A DNA stretch of 64,000 nucleotides, from the NCBI RefSeq assembly GCF_031877795.1, contig NC_133970.1, positions 48,056,828 to 48,120,827 of the forward strand, read 5' to 3'. Source of the DNA: Strix aluco (lineage: Eukaryota > Chordata > Aves > Strigiformes > Strigidae). The notes beneath the pieces were generated by a model. That model was not told the DNA's origin. It searched no databases and worked only from the letters and a program-made list of their open reading frames with translations. Shown piece by piece: positions 10,846 through 21,700 of the stretch; position 1 is the stretch's first letter; the number at the start of each line of letters is the position of its first letter. The position numbers and the translations under genes are program-made.

Positions 10846-11361
10846 TTACTTAATGTCGGTAAATGATTTCATAGGTTTGCCAGCTTCAGGTACCTGTAAA
10901 AATGCTCGATATGCCAGATCTTTTATATCATCCAACACACACCATGGCATCTCCCACGCTTGTCGAGCAGGATCACGCCACTCCCCTTTACCCACCAAGG
11001 CATTGAAAGGGAGAACTGCTGCAGGATCAGTAGGCGGCAAGTTTAGATATTGTAGATGTTTTTCTTCTACAAGCCCATGCCATGCTGACTGCCACATATC
11101 ATATTGAGTTCCTGTCAATATTAATTGCATTAAGGTTTTGCAGTCTCGAGGAGTCAGGGTGTAACTCATCATTACTGAGCCCAGCAAGTTAGTAGTATAA
11201 GGAGATGTAATCCCGAAGTTAATCGCTGCTTTTCTAAGTTCTTTGATAACAGAAAAATGCAGTCCTTCCCAATGTGGCTGACATCCTGGCTCATAAATTC
11301 CAGGAGCAACAATCTTTCTCACCATGTCCATATCCCCTTGCGCCAAGGCTTCTTGCCTCAC
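10846..11361 (-). pseudogene. Gag capsid N-terminal domain
   Basis: A 171-residue frame corresponds to the N-terminal domain of a betaretroviral capsid: helical, with YTTNLLGSVMMSYTLTP and a WHGLVEEKH stretch, ending at an in-frame TAA right before the major homology region. The nonsense codon is the only break between this and the downstream capsid part. The region 11362-11622 upstream, probably the spacer between matrix and capsid, is acidic and low in complexity with no long frame. Confidence 0.82.
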
Positions 11362-11622
11362 TTTTCCCCACGGATCATCCCCAGCTAAGGGAGGACACAG
11401 GCCAGGGTCTCTTTTAGGATTTACAGGGTCAGGGTCTAAAAGATTATCACAGTCTACAGAGTCAGCATATAAATCTTGCTGCCGGGGTTCAACATATGTG
11501 TCCTCGCTCTCTGTGTTCTCATCCTCTGTGTTAACAGCCTGGCCGCGTTCATTATTTTGTCTTTTTATTATCTCAAAAAGAGATCTCCATGTCGCTAAGA
11601 GTTCTGCTGCAACCTCATTCCC

Positions 11623-11928
11623 TCAGGTTGCACACTCCCACAATCTTACTCCTGCTTCATCCCATATCAGAACAGTGAATATAGTAACTGCGTCAACTCC
11701 TGGTATTTCTGCTGCTACCCACAGTAAAAGTCTCTTCAAGGCGTGCGGGTTAATATGGGCGTCATATTTAGCTAACAGTCTTTCCATCAGTGCAAGCACT
11801 GACTTTTCTTCCGAGGATATTGACCTACCCACCGCTTCCCCACAGCTCACCTTGCTCACCCTGCAACGGTGATTGATGCCGGCTCCTGCTTCCTCACAGC
11901 AGCTCTTCAGTTCTGAGGGGTTTGCCAC
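11623..11928 (-). pseudogene. Gag matrix (N-terminal)
   Basis: A frame of 101 residues sits just downstream of the primer site. LMERLLAKYDAHINPHALKR and LIWDEAGVRLWE are typical of the matrix helical bundle in class II avian ERVs. The first in-frame Met is not followed by Gly, so no obvious myristoylation site is seen. The frame closes at about 11623, short of a complete matrix-spacer-capsid reading. Confidence 0.7.
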
Positions 11929-11960
11929 CGCAGTGATCCAAGCTGGTCACACTTATCACT

Positions 11961-11978
11961 GCCTCACACGGGGCACCA
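11961..11978 (-). other. Candidate primer-binding site of element 2
   Basis: The minus strand reads TGGTGCCCCGTGTGAGGC, 2 nt from the 5' LTR, ending in the TGG expected opposite tRNA CCA. It differs at about five positions from the tRNA-Lys(CUU) site usual for betaretroviruses and I could not assign a tRNA with confidence. Confidence 0.6.
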
Positions 11979-11980
11979 TT

Positions 11981-12357
11981 TGTGGCAATTGAGGCACGGA
12001 CTCTCCATTGAAGTGCAGAAGGAAAGACCCTTTATTCTTCCAATAGTTCATACTTCTGCTCTCGCCAAAGCTCTTACTTCATCATTAGCAAATCAGCAAT
12101 CAGACAGCTATCAACCTTTTCTCCTACCAGCATCAGACCCCTCTAACTCGGCTGTGCAGACCAATCACCCTCTCGTTCACGCGCTGTTCACGCGGCGGTA
12201 ACTTCTCACAGCTCAGCACTTTCCCACAGCTCAGTGTTGCAGCTGGCCGTTGTTTTTCCCTGCCCCCTTGGCACAACTCGGCAGTTTCTGATCTTTCGCC
12301 CAAGGCCTGTTTCTCATCAAAGCCTGGCTGCTTCTCAGGGGCTGCGCAGAGCTGACA
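11981..12357 (-). mobile_element. 5' LTR of element 2
   Basis: It matches 6102-6470 with a modest number of differences (for example an insertion of about 6 bases near the U3 end). It starts TGTGGCAATTGAGG and ends GCTGACA in the plus-strand view. Transcription would be leftward. Confidence 0.8.
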
Positions 12358-12360
12358 GGC

Positions 12361-12606
12361 TGATGTTGACTTGCTTCTCTCCCACATATGATGAGGGTGT
12401 GCTCCATACAAACTTCCTCCACATGGGCCGGGTGCATTGGACTTCATCTGGATCTGTGGGTAGCCGCGCATTATCTGGGTCATAGTAAACCATCTCCCAT
12501 GCGGCTAGCTCCCTCAAGTATTGAATGCCTCTCTCCATATGATATAGTATACTTCACATTTGCTAGTAGCCATGGTTAATGATTATGCTAGTAGCTATAG
12601 TTACCA
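12361..12606 (-). pseudogene. Env leader-like fragment abutting the 5' LTR
   Basis: A minus-strand frame (12538-12335) runs straight into the LTR. It has YYDPDNARLPTDPDEVQC and a WRKFVW segment that resemble the N-terminal leader of class II ERV Env proteins, as far as I can judge. Its place upstream of a 5' LTR suggests that the LTR is shared with, or landed in, another copy of the family whose env was mostly deleted. Confidence 0.45.
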
Positions 12607-13577
12607 TGTGGGAACAATTGTGAGGTCAAGCAAGAAGAACAAGCTTCGATCTCCAAACCTTAGAAAATAGGTAGAACGTCCTGGACCATAAAGACAATGT
12701 CTGGGATTGTGTTGAGGATGAATTATTTGACAGTCTGACAAAGTGATTAATCGATCAGTTAACTTGGCAATGAAACCAACTTTTGGGTGTCCTGTAGTGA
12801 ACTACCTTCATTATAATACTAAAACCACACCCACAGGTCATAGAGACCCCTGCCCAGGTTAAGACCCTTCCCCTGAGCATGCAGAGTAGTAGAAGCATTA
12901 GGTAAGCCGTATTATAATTGTATGATAATCACGAACCAATCAGTATCTAATAGGCGTGTTTGGAAAAGTACTAACCTCTGAGTTTTGTGTATAGAAGAAG
13001 CATGAAAACCTGCTGTTGGGGTATTGGGGTCACCAGTAGCTGGGGTCCTTATTTCTCCGTGCGGGAACAGGAACGACACAACACCAATGTGATGATCAGG
13101 TCGTCCATCTTTTTTTTATTCCTTTTCTGGTTACATTTATATCCTACTAAGTTCCGTACACGCACTCATCTATCTTCTAATAGGCTACAGATCATCTGCA
13201 CGCGCTGTTCACGCGCCTCTACAAGCATTTGCATTGGTTAATTGCAATTAGCACGTAAAGCCCCAAACTTGCCAAAACTCCCTTATCTCATACCCTGTTT
13301 TGCTCAGACTTGTGTGCTTTTGCTGACCACAGGTGTTTCTCACTTATCTGCTATCTTGTGTGTTTTTGCCAGCCTTATTTTGCTGGCCTTGTCTTCGTCC
13401 TTGCATTCTTCTGTCTGCACTAACTTTCCACCAGCGCGGCCCAGACTCCTACATTGGGGTGCTTGATTTGTGGAAAAGTCCACTGAGCACCCAGGCCTGA
13501 ATAAATACAGTATCTCTCCTGAGTGTGTTAAGATTGGTTCATTGCATGCCGGGCACAAATCTGCTTTTCGGGTAACA
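12607..13577 (+). mobile_element. LTR, family A, plus orientation, with nested insert
   Basis: From 12630 to 13021 and from 13454 to 13577 this matches the 3' LTR at 33388-33920, ending GGGTAACA. It carries AATAAA near 13500. The copy is interrupted at 13022-13453 by another LTR. The left end (TGTGGGAAC at 12607) is a best guess. Confidence 0.8.
13022..13453 (-). mobile_element. Solo LTR (ERVK type) nested in family A LTR
   Basis: A 432-bp insert is flanked by perfect 6-bp duplications TTGGGG (13016-13021 and 13454-13459). On the minus strand it has a TATA-like GGATATAAATG (near 13135-13145) and AATAAA (near 13115), so it faces leftward. A 6-bp duplication fits class II ERVs. The left terminal dinucleotide reads TA where TG is expected. 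Confidence 0.85.
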
Positions 13578-13584
13578 CATAGTG

Positions 13585-15141
13585 ATCTACTTACTTGGAT
13601 GACATATAACATCTTCCTTGAAGGGATACCTCTCCCTCACACGTGACAGGAGACACCTCCAGAGACTGAGATTTTGTGTCTCCTTTCCAATGGCCTTGTC
13701 AATGCCCCCTTCCCTACACAGGGATCCCAGCTGCCTCACCTCCCTGCCCTCTAGTTCCACGCCACTGGCCCCGCTATCCCAGCACTGCAGCAGTCAGGTA
13801 ACGAGTTGCTCACCTGGATGGCGGCTGGAATCTTTTCTCATGTCTCACAACTCACTCAAGGACAAGGATCAGGTGACTATCACTGGCTCTGCCTCCTCCT
13901 CCTGTTCTCGTGATGGGCCTGGTTCATCCTCACCCTGTACACTGCGAGGGGGTTTTCTTGTGCATTTCTTCTTCTGTCTGGGGGCAACTGACACTGTCGT
14001 GGGTTGGTTCTCTGGTTCAGCTGTGCCGGTCTCCAACCACCTGGGATTGGGGCGATGCACTGAGTAATGAAAAACTCACTCCAGTCTGTTGAAGGGGGAG
14101 CATTGCCAAGAGCAAACGCTGCTGCACTGTCTGCAAGCTCCCAATTTATTCCCACTTGTTTACATAGGTTTGTTTTTACTTCTACATCCTACTGACCTTC
14201 AGGTTTTGCCTGTTTATTGCTCACACACTCACCACACTCTGCAGGGGGTGTTTTTTCCTGCTGTTTTTCACACAACACGGTGTTCCGTAATGTTGCCTCA
14301 GTTATCCACAATCATTCTTCTAACCTCAAGGTCAGTTTACATTTTGCTAACTACCAGTTCTTAATTCCCACACAGCTGCAGCGCCTGTCATCAGGGTTGG
14401 ATTGGCTGCAGTGTGCATTGCCGGAGTTGGAGTGGCTGCAGCGCCTGTCGTGGGGGCTGTAGTGGCTTCAGTGTCTGTTGTGGGCTTTGGAGTGGCTGCA
14501 ATGTCTGTTATTTTGTTACCAGGTGCAGAGCCCTTCTCTTCCTCTTGAGGGTGCTGAACAGTGTTTAATAGCACTCAGTAGGGGATGGGCCAGGCCCCAG
14601 CATGTTGCAGTGAGCTGTGCCTCTCTGGAATTACCTGGGTGACAACATACTTTTTCCAAATATTTCACTAGTTCTTCAGGATTCTGCACCTGTTTGGGAG
14701 TGAAGTTCCAATACACCGGAGGTGCCCACTGTTCTAGGTACTTGCCCACGCTACCCCACACCCCCAGCCACTCATAATTCTCCAACCTTGGGGTAGATCT
14801 CCAGGTGATACTCTTAAATAGTTGCTTAACCCTGAACAAAGCCTGGACCACATGCAAGAACACACTGGCTCCTAGCAGGAAGACAACCATTTTATGTCAA
14901 CATTCCAAGGATATTTGAAATTCCCAAAATTCTCAAACACAATCGTAAATAGCCCCAGGACCAACGATTGCATCGTGTTATAGATCTGCATTACATAGTA
15001 CAGCAAAAACAAAATCTTAACCCAACTCTCACGGGTGGTGAGCAATAGCATGGGGAATACATATGGAAAATGAGGTGATAAAATCTTAAGAAGCCAAGCA
15101 ATCAACATTATGACGTGATCTGTTGTTATCTCAAACCTCAG
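13585..15141 (-). pseudogene. Class II ERV leader and gag-like region, unrecognised protein
   Basis: Downstream (minus strand) of the primer site at 15142 lie frames 15231-14872, 14890-14516, 14574-14347 and 14155-13880. The first is rich in hydrophobic residues, the second contains NFTPKQVQNPEELVKYLEKV and a Trp-rich start, the third is a Thr/Ala/Pro repeat, the last is basic. Their order and position fit a gag gene broken by frameshifts, but I do not recognise a capsid or zinc knuckle. No pol is present; the element is cut off near 13.58 kb by the family A LTR. Confidence 0.4.
14380..14512 (-). repeat. 30-bp tandem repeat inside the gag-like region
   Basis: About four and a half copies of a 30-bp unit (plus-strand core GGCTGCAGCGCCTGTC). 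On the minus strand it encodes a 10-residue Thr/Ala/Pro-rich repeat, like low-complexity linkers in some Gag proteins. Units differ by several bases each. Confidence 0.75.
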
Positions 15142-15159
15142 GTCCCACATTGGGCACCA
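15142..15159 (-). other. Primer-binding site, probably tRNA-Lys(CUU), decayed
   Basis: The minus strand reads TGGTGCCCAATGTGGGAC. It differs from the tRNA-Lys(CUU) complement I recall at three positions, all C-to-T or G-to-A. It is 6 nt from the LTR end at 15166, which supports a class II assignment for this LTR family. Confidence 0.65.
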
Positions 15160-15165
15160 AAAAAC

Positions 15166-15658
15166 TGCCATGGTTTGAACTTGGTTGGTAGCCAAACACC
15201 ATGCAGCCAGTTGCTCACCCTTTTTCTTCACCCAGGGAAATATGGCAGGAAGAAATAGGAAAAAAAAAAACCCTCATAGGTTGAAATTTAAAAAAAAAAA
15301 AAGTTTAGTGATCGTAATGTAACAAAACAATAACATAAAGTCCAAATGGGTAATGCAGAATGCTATTGCTCATCACTGCCGATTGATACCCAACCCGCCC
15401 CAGCAGTGATCCCGACAGAACGAAGATCCCACCATGCCAACCAGAAGCGAGAGAGAACCCGCCTCCTTTATATACCGAGCATAACGTCACATGATATGGA
15501 ATACTCCAATGGCTAATCTGGGCCCAGCACTCCGGCGGTGCCCCCTTCCAGCTCAAGGAAAGTTAACTCTATCTTGGCCAAAATCCGGATCGGGTGCTCT
15601 GGCTGTGCCCCCTCCCAGCTCAAGGAAATTAACTCTATCCCAGCCGAAACCAGGACAC
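15166..15658 (-). mobile_element. 5' LTR of class II ERV
   Basis: On the minus strand the LTR starts TGTCCTGGTTTCGGCTGG, has a TATA box (GGTATATAAAGGAGG, near 15468-15483) and ends in CA at 15166. Two related LTRs in plus orientation lie at 49374-49794 and 49852-50811. A duplicated copy of the start-like segment appears at about 15540-15600 within U3. Confidence 0.8.
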
Positions 15659-16182
15659 TTTTCTATATTCATTTCCAACTTAAATGACATCATAACCTCC
15701 TATAGTAGTTTTCCACAACAGACATGTTCTGCTCAGCCTACCTAGTTTCAGAAGCTGTTTCTGTTAAATTTAGATCACTCTTCTATGCTCTAGATTATAT
15801 CCCTTTGGTCAGAGCTTTCTTGGTATTACATGTGTTTGAAGCACTCAGCATAGTGATTCCTGGAGTCCTGAGATGTTTTTGGTAACTTTTCCTGGTTGAA
15901 CAAACCTGTTAGCTTCTAGCTACTATGGCAACATATGTCTGATACAAGTTAAATTAATCAATGTGTAGGTTATAAATTACTATTTTGAAAAAGATTTTAA
16001 TAAAGAAACTTGAGAGTGTGGACAGTTTTGGTACTATGGTCCTAGTAACCATAGACACATCAGACTTGGCTCTGTGGCTGCCACTATCGTTCACAGACAC
16101 GCCAGGTAGCAGAGCACTGCCCTGCCTTTCCTGTTTGTAGTTTCAGAGTTAGCAACAGACTGTGAAAATAAGCAAGTGGCAT
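15659..16182. other. Intergenic DNA, nothing recognised
   Basis: AT-rich sequence between two LTRs. No frame of note and no similarity to the other repeats in the window. The last four bases (GCAT, 16179-16182) are the target-site copy of the next element. Confidence 0.5.
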
Positions 16183-16753
16183 TGATGCCTGCTAGCTGAT
16201 GGCTGCCAGCAGTTGGTGCTAACTGCTGTAAGGGGCCTCAGACAAGAGTGCACCGAAGGACATAATTTTTGCAACTGTGATGGGTCCATCCCGGGGAGGG
16301 CAGAGAAACCAACAGACACCTGTGGGAGCCAAAGATAAGAAAGCTGAGAAACTTTACAGACAGAGCCATGAGCCAAGACGAGGCCTTATATGAAAACCCT
16401 CAGAGTTCACGGAAAGGACACCAAGAGACACCTCTTCAACAGCCACTAGGGACCACCACAGACCACCGAAAACCCCCATGGAAGCCCCTCGGAGACCCTG
16501 CCCCAGATTTTAGTATGCTCGCGCAATGTATTAACACATGCATTAGATCCTCTGGAAAGAGGTGGGTACTTCTCAGAAGTTACATGAATATTCATTTCTT
16601 TTATTGTATATAATAAACGTGCCCTTGTCTTTCAGCATGCGCGTTAGGTGGAGTGATCCCCCGTGCATCCAGCGCTGCAATAAAGAATGCCTGCCTTCTA
16701 AAACTGCAAACTAAGTCTTAGGGGGTTCTTTTGAGACCAAATTTACAGTAACA
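16183..16753 (+). mobile_element. Solo LTR, 571 bp, plus orientation
   Basis: It starts TGATGCCTGC and ends AGTAACA, flanked by perfect 4-bp duplications GCAT (16179-16182 and 16754-16757). It has a TATA-like GTATATAATAAACG (near 16605-16618) and AATAAA near 16679. The reverse complement at 36837-37407 has the same length and is nearly identical. A 4-bp duplication fits class I ERVs. Confidence 0.9.
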
Positions 16754-16757
16754 GCAT

Positions 16758-17615
16758 GGGGTATGCTCCATCACCCTAACTGGAAAGCCTGCTTCACTTT
16801 TGCAGCACAGGTCAAAGTTAATAAAAGGCCAAACAATTTCAAGGATGAGATAGAGAAAGGAGATTGCAACGCAGTCAAGATTGTGATAGGCACCTAAGAA
16901 AACGCCATTGTTGTTAGAAATTGGAATTGGGGTTGACTAATTCGAATTGAGCTGAAGGCAATTGAGACTATAGAACTTTCTGACATTTTAGCAATTTTTT
17001 AAAGATGAAACTCTCATGTATTTTTCTACTTTCTAATTTTCTCAGTTGTTAATTTTTGCTTTCTAGTAATTGTATCAAATTATGAAAATGGATTATTTTA
17101 AGAGCATATATATATCTGCAAAATATATTAAAAAATACTACTATTTGCCAGGACTCTTGAGACTTTTTTGTAAAAAATCAGTGCATAATTTCAGTTCCTA
17201 CAATAATTTAAATCTCATAGAGGAAACTGTCAGTGGAAGAAAATACAGAATCAAATGCAGGCTCTAAAAACATTTGCCAGTACCCTTTCTAATTATATTT
17301 AAACATAGTTTTGTATATTTGATTTTTCACATAATTAACTGCAAAATAATTTGGTTTGCAGTGGAAATGAGATTTCAAAATTGCAAAATGTTAATTCAGA
17401 CATTTAGTTCCCAGGCTGCAAAAATCCATCATACTTCTTTCAAAAAGGCACATGTTGAATGACTGCACACATGTTAAACATATTTCCATTCTTAAGTTTG
17501 TAATTTGAAGCTATTCCTATCAATTCAATGAAGATGCTATTTTTTTTGCCTGTTTAAATGGTGGTTATACTCTTTTACTTGCTTCAGGCCCCACTGGTGC
17601 CGTGATTTAATTATG
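16758..17615. other. Upstream flank of the CpG island, nothing recognised
   Basis: AT-rich single-copy-looking sequence with short frames only. No repeat family recognised. Confidence 0.5.
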
Positions 17616-18179
17616 TTGCATTTGCGAGCTCTGCTCAGCGTTGCTGAGATGCAAATGACTCTCGGTCTCTACTCTGCCTGCAGCTGCAGACCCACTTTAC
17701 CTTCACCGCCCACGCGCTTCGCTCGGGGGGGTAGCGGGGCTCTCCCTGCCACCGACCAGGTTGCTCTTGAGGCCGGTGAGACCGAGGTCGTGCTCGCCGG
17801 CCGTTTCCGCCCGCAGCCCGCAGCGGGGGGGACGGCACTTGGCCGTACGCCGCGCACGGACCTTCCAGCAGCTAGCTAAGGCGTCGCGGCGCCCGCCTGG
17901 GATGGCTCGTACGACCGCACCCTGGACTCGCGTCTCGTTTTTGATGATCCGTTTTGACGCCGCGAGCCAGCCGGAGCTACTACTGCTGCCTGAGTGCTCA
18001 CCTTCTCCTCAGGCCGCTCTCCCAAGCAGCTACTAGTACTGATAAAAGTGACGCTATAGAACTCTGCCGCCACACGGTTAATTACGGCAAGCGCCGGGGA
18101 CTCCCGTGGGCGGGGCAGGGCGGGACGCGCGCTGGGGATTCCCCCGCTGCCCCGGGCGGAACGTTCGGGATTGTTCCCG

Positions 18180-18187
18180 TGACGTCA
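18180..18187 (+). promoter_or_regulatory. CRE palindrome TGACGTCA
   Basis: A perfect 8-bp CREB/ATF site in the CpG island, about 140 bp upstream of the likely first exon start; a usual place in CpG-island promoters. Confidence 0.65.
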
Positions 18188-18319
18188 CGGCAGGGAGGTT
18201 CCCGCCAGCAGGGCGGGGTCGTACCCTCGGTGGTGGCCGCGAAGCTCCGCCCCGGACGCCCGTGGGGTCGCGCGGCCGATCTTGCGAGGCTTGGCGCGCA
18301 GAGGATTGCGGCTCGGAGC

Positions 18320-18584
18320 GGCGCCATTTTGGGAGTGAGGCGAGTCGGGGGTGGGGGTGCGTGCGGGAGGTGCACCCGCGCGTCGCTCTCGTGTCTGAGG
18401 CTCCTATGGTCTAGGGAGGAGGTAGTCCCCGCTAGGGGTGGTCTGGCGGTAGTGGGCCGGGGGAGGAGGCGCGACGGGGCCGTCCCGTTCCTTCCCCTAC
18501 CGCAAGGCAAGGCCCGCCCTCGGGGAGGGTAAGGGGAGCTGCCCCTGGTGTGGCGGTAGCTGTTGCGTGGGCGTGGCGCGGCTG
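18320..18584 (+). other. GPBP1: Putative GPBP1 non-coding exon 1
   Basis: The start codon of vasculin lies in a later exon with its own acceptor at 43293, so a non-coding first exon must lie upstream. The CpG island offers two donors: GTGAGG at 18335 and a stronger GGCTG/GTGAGTG at 18585. The limits given assume a start at the YY1-like motif and use of the stronger donor. Transcript data would be needed to settle this. Confidence 0.4.
18321..18333 (+). promoter_or_regulatory. YY1-like initiator motif
   Basis: GCGCCATTTTGGG contains the CCAT core of a YY1 site, often found at or just after the start of transcription in housekeeping genes. A possible splice donor GTGAGG follows at once (18335). 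Confidence 0.5.
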
Positions 18585-18770
18585 GTGAGTGCCTGAACAT
18601 AAGCCGCGGTCCCCCTGGAAGTCAGGGCGAATGTTCAGCGCGTGCGGGCGGAGCCCTTTCCGGGGCCCTTAGTGGTACCGCAACAAAAGGCCCGGTTGGG
18701 GCCGGGGAGCTGGGAGGGGTCTGCACGCGCATTTCACAGGCAGGTGGCTCTGAAGCAGTGAGGCTTCCTT

Positions 18771-21700
18771 CAGGGCCATGCTGGGAGGTTTCCCAGGCGG
18801 CTCCCGCTGCTCACCAGGGCTTGTTCTGTACTTAAATTCGGTGTCCCTGGCCCAGGTCAGCACCTTCCTCCCCAGGTGTCTCCTGCAGATCTATTTATCT
18901 TTCCCAATAAAATGAGAAATGCTCCTTTCCGGTTGTGTTTTATTCTCGAAAATTAGTCAGGAAAACGTTTTCACTGATAGGCTGCGTTCTCCGATAAATA
19001 TACTTGTTGCGTTCTCCAGGATGTGAGTGTTTAACAGGCTTCTGTACTCGGGTTTGGCTTCCTGGTTGCACCTGTGTTTGCTTTTTAAGATTCAGATTTA
19101 TGTACTTGTCTAATGCCAATTCAGATTTCAAAAGGGAAAACTGATTGTTCTGGTTCTTTTTTCCTGTAGGCAATTTGGGTTACAAAGAGAGTCGTGGATA
19201 TTTGGAGCCTTTTGCTTCAGCTTTTAGGGAGGAAAAAAGGGGGAAACCGTCCTGCACCAGTTGCTTCGTGTGAAAGGGGAGAAATATCGGACACTGATCT
19301 GGGATTATTTGTTCAAGTGCTCACTCCTGAAAAGGCATCTGAAACAATCATTAAGAATTTGAAAAGTGAATTGGAAGTTTGAATTTGTGAGCTTTTTCTT
19401 TCTAGTAGCACAGAGCACCTCACCCTTGGATGCTTTTGTTCAGGTGGCATGGATACATGGCTAAACTGATCAAGTTCTGAATACTTTGGCTGCCAAAATA
19501 AAGTGCCATTTTACTTTTAGTTACTTTTTTCTGCCAAGCAACGTTCTGAGTCATAGGCATAATCAGTTTTGTTAACTGTCTCCAGGTTAAATGCAGACTG
19601 AGTTACTGCATAGATGTTGCTGAAAAGTTTCATGGCAGATATTTTTACCCTTATTTTTTAGATTTTCTGATATAGCCTTCTGTCATTTTGCAATGAGACC
19701 TACTTTCTAAATGAAGTGTCTAATATAAATTTGTCTATAATTTTTTCTTTGATATTTTAACTGAAAATTTTATTGAAAAATGTTGTTGCCAATAAGCAAT
19801 ATGGTGGTATCCAGATAGCTGTTGTTTACAAATGCCTATGTTACCCAAAGCCAGGAAACATTCCTCAGTTTAGATGTGAAATTTGGATTTTTGGCTTCAC
19901 AGTTTGTGGTGTAAAAAGTGTATTTATTTCACCTGTAGCTGATGCTTCTTATAGTGAAATGTACATGGAATAGACAAGAGAAGAAGCTGTCAGAGAAGAG
20001 GAAAAAAAAAAAGTTTCCTAAAGCAGAGACTTGGCAAATTTTGGAGATAGCCTTGTGGAATCTGTGAGGAAGAAGGATGGGTAGCTGATTTCTGTGAGGT
20101 CAAGTCTATGTCAAACAGCTACGAATGTAGTGTTGATAAGAACTCTGGATATTATCTCAAGGAAAGCAAACTGGTAAAATAAAGTCATACAGTACTAACA
20201 CCTTGTGCAGTCCTCTTGGATTAGGTAAGTGTTCATAAATCAATTTACACTTGAATAAACATTAGTAGAATGGTTAAACCAGTAACATTTACTGCCTGGA
20301 GAATGTTGGGGGTTTTGTAGAGAACGCTGAAATGAGCTTGCAGAATCTAACTTTTACTTGTCAACTTTAATAATTAATGGAGTATTTTTAAGAATACATA
20401 TATTGCTACAAAGAGAAATTTGTAAGTATAAGTGTGATTTTTCTGGGAGATTAAAAAATATGTACATCTAGACTGAATCGGTATGTACTTTATCCTTCAT
20501 GTTAATATTTTAATCTCAACAATGAGCTGTTAAACTTATTGAACAAGTCTGCTGGATGCCTTGTGCATCTCAGTCTTTCCGTTTTCATTAGACATTTTTG
20601 CAGCATGAAGGTACTGATAATGTAGTATTGCTTTTTTTATTTCCTTCCACTGTTCTTTGTCACTTATGGAAGCCAGATATTTATTACCAAAATTAATTTA
20701 CAGCCTATGCAAACTGGCTTTTTAATGTGTTGATATTTTAAGGTTGGGTTCAGAGTAATTTCCTATTCTGTAATGGGAACGAATGAGTCTGGTTTGAAAG
20801 TATACCATAACAACCTCCTCCCTACCTTTTTGGAAGGATTCAAAACAAAATATAGTGGTGAACTAACCAATTTTACATGTTATTATTAGATGTACTGCTG
20901 CCCCCTTTCCCCCCATGGTGCTTAAATGTTTCTGAAGATAGATATAGCTTAAATGCTGAAATTAATATTTTTTTTTTTAGGTTTGCTTTCAGCTGAATTA
21001 CTACTGCCTCAAAGAAAATTAAGATGGACAGAACAACTTAATTCAGAAGTCAGTCGTAATTTTACTAAATTCTCTCCCCCTACCCCACCTTGATTATTCA
21101 TAAAGTTTTAAATAATTAAAGGATTATTGGGTAGACTGTAAACTGAGTCGCTACCTTAGTCATGACCTTTTCCAAATTTTTTTCAGAGCTTCTGCAATAC
21201 TGAAGTATTAGTAATAGTGAGCTAATGAAAACAATAGTTTTCTCTAAGGGCACTGTAAAGATGTTTGGGAAGATGGCTTGTGTTAAAGCACTGTAGAAAA
21301 GTAATTTTAAGCATGTGAAAGTGTGTCTAAAGACTACTACAGTGGGTTTTTTGTTTTTTTTCCCCTGTAACTTGTTATTTTGACCATAAATGAAAGGCTT
21401 GCACCTAAATAAGTATTTTAAATTCTTAGGCTTACTGAAGTAGTTCTGTTCTGTGAGTTGTCTTGTATCTAAAAGTTGATCTAGCTTCAGTATTTTGCTT
21501 TCTTTGAATGGGTTTGCTGTTTTGTTATTTTAACTTCATTTTTGCTGTTTTGAAAACATGGAAACTGTGGAACATGAATAGGAGTCTGTTTCTGTAATCT
21601 CTCTTGGCTGTGGCTTGGGGCTCTTTTACATGAGTCTCAGTGTGGCTGGGATTGACTGAATGAACTGAGCCACCTAAAGGAACCAAACTAACAGAATTAT

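Larger units (their letters stand above)
6102..12357 (-). mobile_element. Betaretrovirus-like (class II) provirus, element 2
   Basis: This is a minus-strand provirus bounded by two matching LTRs (6102-6470 and 11981-12357) with, in transcription order, primer site, gag (matrix, capsid, nucleocapsid), dUTPase-protease, RT, RNase H, integrase and a short 3' region with no recognisable env. That gene order, two zinc knuckles and the dUTPase domain fused to protease mark it as betaretrovirus-like. All genes carry stops or frameshifts. The integrase C-terminus is missing (about 315 bp relative to element 1). I could not find a clean target-site duplication. Confidence 0.88.
17620..18770 (+). promoter_or_regulatory. 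GPBP1: CpG island, GPBP1 promoter
   Basis: GC content and CpG density rise sharply here compared with the AT-rich flanks on both sides. It includes GC boxes, a perfect CRE, and a YY1-like site at the presumed start region. It is the only CpG island in the window and lies upstream of the GPBP1 coding exons on the same strand, so it is the likely housekeeping-type promoter. The frames across it on both strands are side effects of the GC-rich composition. A divergent transcript cannot be excluded. Confidence 0.75.

Noticed and set aside
16368-16613. 81-codon frame starting MSQDEALYENPQ, present identically at 36977-37222
   Set aside because: It lies wholly inside the U3 part of two copies of one LTR. 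Identity reflects recent copying, not coding selection.
17635-18863. Overlapping frames of 90-190 codons on both strands
   Set aside because: They come from the GC-rich composition of the CpG island; Arg/Gly/Pro-rich with no domain and open on both strands.
19194-19382. Possible small coding exon after a CCTGTAG acceptor-like site
   Set aside because: No match to vasculin or any family I know, no good donor afterwards, and the GPBP1 start codon is clearly in a later exon.
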